A DNA stretch of 64,000 nucleotides from positions 310,001 through 374,000 of the forward strand of contig NZ_QNRI01000002.1 in NCBI RefSeq assembly GCF_003315295.1, given 5' to 3'. A model generated the notes under the pieces. The model saw only the letters and a list, made by a program, of their open reading frames with translations. It did no database searches and was not told where the DNA came from. This document shows positions 59,426 to 64,000 of this stretch, one piece after another (the stretch's first letter is position 1; each line of letters starts with the position of its first letter). The position numbers and the translations under genes were made by a program. The stretch is from Paraliobacillus ryukyuensis (lineage in GTDB: Bacteria; Bacillota; Bacilli; Bacillales; Amphibacillaceae).

Positions 59426-61552
59426 TTGAAAAAGGTATCGGTAATTGTACCAGTTTATAACACAGAAGAATTTCTGGAAGATTGTTTAAATTCATTAATA
59501 AATCAAACTTACAATAATTTAGATATATTGGTAATTAATAACGGGTCGACGGATAGAAGTAAAGAGATAATAGATGTTTTTGTTGAAAAAGATAAGCGTA
59601 TTCACTCTTTTGATTTTAATAGTTCACTGGGTGTAGGTGCGGCAAGGAATTATGGAGTATCACAAGCAGAAGGTGACTATGTATACTTTGTTGACAGTGA
59701 CGACTATATTGGTAAAGATACACTTCAACTTCTGATGGACAATATCGGAGATCATGATATTATTTCTGGAAAATTAGTAAATACTGGTCTTAGCGAAGAG
59801 ATAATTCACAATGAAACACAAGAAATTGACATGAAGCTCTATAAAAAGAAAAGAAAGAATCTCTTTAAAAATAAATCAATATTAAATCGTTTGATTAGTA
59901 TGAACTTTATAAGAAGTAATAATCTAGCTTTCCCTGAACAAGTAGAAATATTTTCTGATATAAAGTTTATTGCAGATATTTTAGCACTTATTGAAGAAAT
60001 TCCATATGTCAAGCAAAGCGTTTACTTTAAAAGGAAAAGAAATGATCCTATTACAAATCCTTCATTAATTCAAAGGAGTAGGACAGATAAAATTAAAAAT
60101 TTAACAAAAGTCTATATGGAAGCAAAGGATAAGTATTCTGATATTCCATATGTTTCAACTTATTTGGATCAACAGTTGTTAAATTACTATCGAAAAACAA
60201 TCACAGTTCATTTCAAGAATGAGGACAATATAGACATATCATTTTATATTCTTTCTAATGCAATGAAAGAAATAGATTCAAACTTTCTTTCTAAAAAAAG
60301 TGCTGTGCTTAAAAGAGAGATTAAACCAATTATAGAGAATAATATAAATAAATTTAAACGTATTAATAGACAACATCATCGACTTCGTAATATTAGAAAA
60401 GCAACCAAAAGCAAGAAGTCACTATTCTTACAATTATATCGATCCTTTTTTGTGAAATCTAAAATGAATGATAAATTAGTTGTGTTTGAAAGTTTTTTAG
60501 GCAAGAATTATTCCGATAATCCAAAATATATATATGAATATATGCTAAATAACCATATGGATTATAAATATGTTTGGGTATTTAACGAAACTGGTAAAAA
60601 CATACCAGGGAACGCTAAGCAAGTAAAAAGATTTAGTTTGGCTTATTATTACTATCTAGCTAAAGCAAAATATTGGGTTTCTAATACCCGTATGCCTAAA
60701 TCTCTTGGGAAAAGGGAAGGAAATGTTTATTTGCAAACTTGGCACGGTACCCCTTTAAAAACATTAGTATTTGATTTGAAAGATATTTACTCAGCCAATC
60801 CAAACGTTAAAAAAGATTTTTATATTCAAACTAGAAGATGGGATTACTTAATATCACCGAACAAATATTCATCTGAAATATTCAGAAGAGCATTTAAATA
60901 TGATAAAACAATGTTAGAGTTTGGATATCCTAGAAACGATATTTTATATACTCATAATGATAAAGAAAAAATTAATGATTTAAAAGCAAAGTTAGATTTA
61001 CCTACAAATAAAAAAATAATTCTATATGCTCCAACTTGGCGGGATGATGAATTTTTTGAGCGTGGTAAATATAAATTCACACTGAAATTAGAATTGGATA
61101 AAATGAAAGAGTCATTAAAAGATGATTACATTGTAATTCTCCGTACACATTATCATATCGCTAATCAAATTGATATTTCAGGATATGAGAATTTTGCATA
61201 TGATAGGTCTAGACACGATGATATAGCTGAATTATATTTAGTTTCAGATATTTTGATTACAGACTATTCTTCTGTATTCTTTGATTATGCGCATTTGCGT
61301 AGACCAATCCTATTTTACACCTATGATTTAGAAAAATATCGCGATACAATTCGTGGTCTTTATTTTGACATTGAAAAAGAAGTACCTGGTCCTTTGTTAA
61401 AGACGACTAAATCGGTGATAAGTGCTATTAATAATATAGAGGAACTAAACAAAGAATATCAGGAAAAGTATGAAGCGTTTTATAATAAATTCTGTCAGTG
61501 GGATAATGGAAGTGCGTCAGAGAATGTAGTGAAACAAGTGTTTCATAGCTAA
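59426..61552 (+). CDS. Bifunctional GT2 glycosyltransferase / CDP-glycerol glycerophosphotransferase (TagF-like)
   Basis: A 708-residue fusion. Residues about 1-320 are a GT2 transferase (KKVSVIVPVYNTEEFLEDCL, NNGSTDRS, VDSDDYIG). Residues about 345-708 are a TagF-type polymerase (FESFLGKNYSDNPKYIYEY, QTWHGTPLKTL, LYAPTWRDDEF, ITDYSSVFFDYAHLRRP). It could both glycosylate and extend a polyol-phosphate polymer. TTG 59426 follows AAGGTGG by 7 nt and gives the typical start KKVSVIVPVYN; ATG 59405 precedes that site. A second TagF-like gene follows 14 nt downstream. Confidence 0.85.
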   Translation: MKKVSVIVPVYNTEEFLEDCLNSLINQTYNNLDILVINNGSTDRSKEIIDVFVEKDKRIHSFDFNSSLGVGAARNYGVSQAEGDYVYFVDSDDYIGKDTLQLLMDNIGDHDIISGKLVNTGLSEEIIHNETQEIDMKLYKKKRKNLFKNKSILNRLISMNFIRSNNLAFPEQVEIFSDIKFIADILALIEEIPYVKQSVYFKRKRNDPITNPSLIQRSRTDKIKNLTKVYMEAKDKYSDIPYVSTYLDQQLLNYYRKTITVHFKNEDNIDISFYILSNAMKEIDSNFLSKKSAVLKREIKPIIENNINKFKRINRQHHRLRNIRKATKSKKSLFLQLYRSFFVKSKMNDKLVVFESFLGKNYSDNPKYIYEYMLNNHMDYKYVWVFNETGKNIPGNAKQVKRFSLAYYYYLAKAKYWVSNTRMPKSLGKREGNVYLQTWHGTPLKTLVFDLKDIYSANPNVKKDFYIQTRRWDYLISPNKYSSEIFRRAFKYDKTMLEFGYPRNDILYTHNDKEKINDLKAKLDLPTNKKIILYAPTWRDDEFFERGKYKFTLKLELDKMKESLKDDYIVILRTHYHIANQIDISGYENFAYDRSRHDDIAELYLVSDILITDYSSVFFDYAHLRRPILFYTYDLEKYRDTIRGLYFDIEKEVPGPLLKTTKSVISAINNIEELNKEYQEKYEAFYNKFCQWDNGSASENVVKQVFHS

Positions 61553-61566
61553 ATGGAGGGGAAAGC

Positions 61567-62772
61567 ATGCAACTATTAAAGAAAATAATAATGAAAATAC
61601 TGAAACGGAAATGGGTAACGAAGCTTTATTATTTATTATTCTCTTTAATAGGTACGCTTCCAGTTAAAAAAAATGTAATTATTTTTGAAAGCTTCCTTGG
61701 AAAACAGTACAGTGATAATCCAAGAGCAATTTACGAGTTTATGATAAAAAATAATTATCATGAAAATTACAAATTGTACTGGAGCATTGATGCTAGAAAT
61801 CTAAAAAAAATAGAAGGCTATCAATTAAATGTCTTGGCTCGTTTTTCAATTAAGTGGTTGTTAATAATGCCAAGAGCACAGTACTGGATTGTTAATAGTC
61901 GGTTACCTCTGTGGATACCTAAGCCAAAACATACGAAATATGTTCAGACGTGGCATGGAACTCCGTTAAAAAAACTTGCTGCAGATATGAAGGAAGTCCA
62001 TATGCCAGGTACGAATACAGAGAAATATAAATTAAATTTTTTATATGAAGCTAATAAATGGGATTACTTGATCTCCCCCAACCAATATTCTACTACGATT
62101 TTTAAACGTGCTTTTCAATTTAAGAAAAAAATTATAGAATCCGGTTATCCAAGAAATGATTATTTATACCAACATAATAATGAAAAGTCAATTAGGATAT
62201 TAAAAAAAACACTTAGGATACCATTAGATAAGAAAGTCATTCTTTATGCGCCTACATGGAGAGATAATAACTATTATGCAAAGGGTAAGTATAAATTTAA
62301 TCTAGAATTAAATTTAAAACAATTATATCAGGAGTTTGGAGATCAATATGTGATATTATTACGCATGCATTATTTAGTAGCCGAAAGTATAGATACGAAT
62401 GGCTTCGAGTCGTTTGTTTATGATTATTCGAAATATGATGATATACGTGATTTATACATCATTTCTGATATACTAATTACTGATTACTCATCTGTCTTTT
62501 TTGATTTTGCAAATTTACAACGACCAATGCTCTTTTTTGTATATGATATAGAAAGCTATCGAGATAATTTAAGGGGATTTTACTTAGATTTTGAGAAAGC
62601 GGCTCCAGGTCCGTTAGTTAAAACTACTGAAGAACTAATTGAGCAAATAAAAGATATAGAAAACGATCAGTTTAGTTATCAAGATAAGATGGAAAACTTT
62701 TTAAACGAGTTTTGTTATTTGGAGGATGGAAAAGCATCAAAACGAGTTTTTGAACAAATTACTAAAAGTTAA
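61567..62772 (+). CDS. CDP-glycerol glycerophosphotransferase family protein (TagF-like)
   Basis: A 401-residue polymerase-domain protein, a close paralog of the C-terminal half of the preceding fusion: FESFLGKQYSDNPRAIYEF, QTWHGTPLKKLA, LYAPTWRDNNY and ITDYSSVFFDFANLQRP. It starts with a basic amphipathic helix that would bind the membrane, as in TagF. AATGGAGGGG precedes the ATG. Substrate may be glycerol-phosphate or another polyol-phosphate; this cannot be told from the sequence. Confidence 0.85.
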   Translation: MQLLKKIIMKILKRKWVTKLYYLLFSLIGTLPVKKNVIIFESFLGKQYSDNPRAIYEFMIKNNYHENYKLYWSIDARNLKKIEGYQLNVLARFSIKWLLIMPRAQYWIVNSRLPLWIPKPKHTKYVQTWHGTPLKKLAADMKEVHMPGTNTEKYKLNFLYEANKWDYLISPNQYSTTIFKRAFQFKKKIIESGYPRNDYLYQHNNEKSIRILKKTLRIPLDKKVILYAPTWRDNNYYAKGKYKFNLELNLKQLYQEFGDQYVILLRMHYLVAESIDTNGFESFVYDYSKYDDIRDLYIISDILITDYSSVFFDFANLQRPMLFFVYDIESYRDNLRGFYLDFEKAAPGPLVKTTEELIEQIKDIENDQFSYQDKMENFLNEFCYLEDGKASKRVFEQITKS

Positions 62773-62773
62773 G

Positions 62774-62814
62774 AATCGGCTATAACAAATTTACTTGTTA
62801 TAGCCGATTTATTT
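62774..62814. terminator. Bidirectional terminator between convergent TagF-like genes
   Basis: Perfect 15-bp stem AATCGGCTATAACAA / TTGTTATAGCCGATT with loop ATTTAC. The minus-strand gene's stop lies within it. Confidence 0.85.
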
Positions 62815-64000
62815 CATCAAATATCCGTTTGGCGTTATTTGTATCAACATGATCAAAGATTAAGTGTTTCTTATCTACATAGTTTTGCTTCTCTTTAAAA
62901 TTATATTGAATATAGTATTTAACATTATCTACAATTTGTTCTGGAGTTACACAAATATCTCCTAAAAAAGTTTCCTCGATTGGACGAAGTATACCTTTAG
63001 AGAAAAACTTATTTCTATCGAAATGATAGAATATAACTGGCTTCGACATATAATTAAAGTCAAAAGAAACAGACGAATAATCTGTAATCATTAGGTCCGA
63101 TTCTATTAATAGATCTTGTACATTTCGTTGCCCAAGTTCTACAATAGAGATATTTTCATTATCTATGTCCTTAAAATGGTGAATCATTGCTTGCATCCGA
63201 TAATGAGGATAGAAATATAGTTTTATGTTGTTTCTTTGTATGATAGTATTTAATTCGTTGTTCGTTAATAGTTCGTAATACTTGTTAAAATAATTGGATT
63301 TTTTAAAATCATCATCATTACCTAGCCAATCTCGCCAAGTAGGTATCACAATAATAGATGTTTGTTTTTTAGAATGCTGCATTTTTAGATGATCAAATCG
63401 AGATAAACCAGTCACTGCAACTTCTTTCTTAGAATAGCCTAATGTCTGTTGAACCATATCTTTTTCGTATTTAGAGCTTACTAGGAATAGATTGAAAGGA
63501 TACTCATAGTATTTTTTATGATACTCTACATTTTTTCTACCTAAAACCCCGTGTTGCAAAAATACTTTGTTTCTTTTTTTATAAGAATAGAAATTAATAC
63601 CTTTGTCCGGTAGTATATAATCGATATCATGAGAGCCTATAAAAACATTTGCTTTTGCCGCAAGTCTATAATGCTGATAACTACCTTTAATAATTACGTT
63701 ATCCATATACATTAAATTTTTAAAGTCTCTGGAATTTTTATCAATCACATAATAAATAGGGCTATTTGGATAGTGCTCTCTACAATAGTTAAAGAAATGA
63801 AAACCTGTGTCTTGAGCAGTGTTTCCTCTTTCTCCAATTAGCCAAATATTTTTTTGGGAAAAATAATAATCTAAATACTGCCCATACATCATGTAAAGGT
63901 AAGCTAACCAAGAGTGAGAAGCTTTTAAAATTTTAAGATACCCTCTAGGTGTAAACGTTAAATAGTAAGAAGTTACCCCTGACATTTTTTTATAATTAAC
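62798..64000 (-). CDS. CDP-glycerol glycerophosphotransferase family protein, 5' end beyond window
   Basis: TagF-family protein with LIGERGNTAQDTGFHFFNYC, LQHGVLGRKNVEYHKKYY, VIPTWRDWLG, YPHYRMQ and ITDYSSVSFDFNYMSKPVIFYHFD. The first Met in view (63985) has no ribosome-binding site and the frame is open to the window edge (VNYKK before Met), so the gene probably begins further upstream and at least 400 residues are visible. The LQHGVLG motif differs from the QTWHGTPLK of its neighbours, so it belongs to another subgroup, perhaps a different polyol-phosphate transferase. Confidence 0.8.
   Translation of the reverse strand, partial: VNYKKMSGVTSYYLTFTPRGYLKILKASHSWLAYLYMMYGQYLDYYFSQKNIWLIGERGNTAQDTGFHFFNYCREHYPNSPIYYVIDKNSRDFKNLMYMDNVIIKGSYQHYRLAAKANVFIGSHDIDYILPDKGINFYSYKKRNKVFLQHGVLGRKNVEYHKKYYEYPFNLFLVSSKYEKDMVQQTLGYSKKEVAVTGLSRFDHLKMQHSKKQTSIIVIPTWRDWLGNDDDFKKSNYFNKYYELLTNNELNTIIQRNNIKLYFYPHYRMQAMIHHFKDIDNENISIVELGQRNVQDLLIESDLMITDYSSVSFDFNYMSKPVIFYHFDRNKFFSKGILRPIEETFLGDICVTPEQIVDNVKYYIQYNFKEKQNYVDKKHLIFDHVDTNNAKRIFDEINRL

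Overview
The window is a stretch of a low-GC, endospore-forming Firmicutes chromosome. Gene content and order (rho - L31 - tdk - prfA - prmC - spoIIR - ywlC - mntP - ywlE - ywlG - glyA - upp - atp operon - murA - spoIID - spoIIQ - spoIIID - mbl - flhO/flhP - fabZ) match the corresponding Bacillus subtilis segment. Sporulation genes, flagellar genes, a teichoic-acid-type wall and an acidic lipoprotein fit a Bacillaceae member, perhaps near the halophilic Gracilibacillus/Oceanobacillus group. That placement is inference from gene content.

Layout. 1-13.5 kb: conserved transcription, translation and nucleotide genes, with a cluster of DnaA boxes just upstream of ywlC. 13.5-15.8 kb: a Vpr-like secreted subtilase inserted ahead of the ATP synthase operon. 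16.1-23.2 kb: atpIBEFHAGDC, with two strong hairpins between atpE and atpF. 23.3-28.0 kb: ywzB, ywmB, murA, spoIID and spoIIQ. 28.1-29.4 kb: a two-gene cassette not expected at this locus, an AimR-family (arbitrium-type) receptor that starts after the usual DNA-binding domain, followed by a 53-residue secreted peptide precursor too short for a normal gene call. 29.6-34.6 kb: spoIIID, mbl, flhO, flhP, an EpuA-like gene, a dispersed intergenic repeat, fabZ and an acidic lipoprotein. 34.8-39.8 kb: a TetR - membrane-fusion lipoprotein - RND efflux operon resembling yerO/swrC. 39.8-43.2 kb (minus strand): an overlapping four-gene operon of polyprenol-phosphate GT2, a DUF6020-like GT-C-type membrane protein and two small SMR/EamA proteins, which looks like a complete lipid-linked glycosylation module.

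43.4-64 kb is a cell-envelope region: a CWB2/SLT autolysin; a polysaccharide operon (MurJ-like flippase with an apparent ATT start, Wzy/WaaL-like polymerase, GT4, PssD/PssE pair); tagO; a tagD-tagB operon behind a PhoP-type box array; a glucosaminidase with seven SH3-like repeats; a decayed M14 peptidase paralog sharing the glucosaminidase's N-terminus and repeats; a GT2-TagF fusion; and two more TagF-like polymerases, the last cut by the window edge. These genes would make undecaprenyl-linked wall polymers (TagO, MnaA, TagD, TagB/F-like), export or polymerise a second polysaccharide, and remodel peptidoglycan.

The most novel-looking items are the chromosomal arbitrium-like receptor/peptide pair inside the sporulation block, the GT2/DUF6020/SMR-pair operon, the PhoP-type array before tagD, and the ywlC DnaA-box cluster. 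No tRNA, rRNA, CRISPR array, insertion sequence or prophage structural gene was seen.
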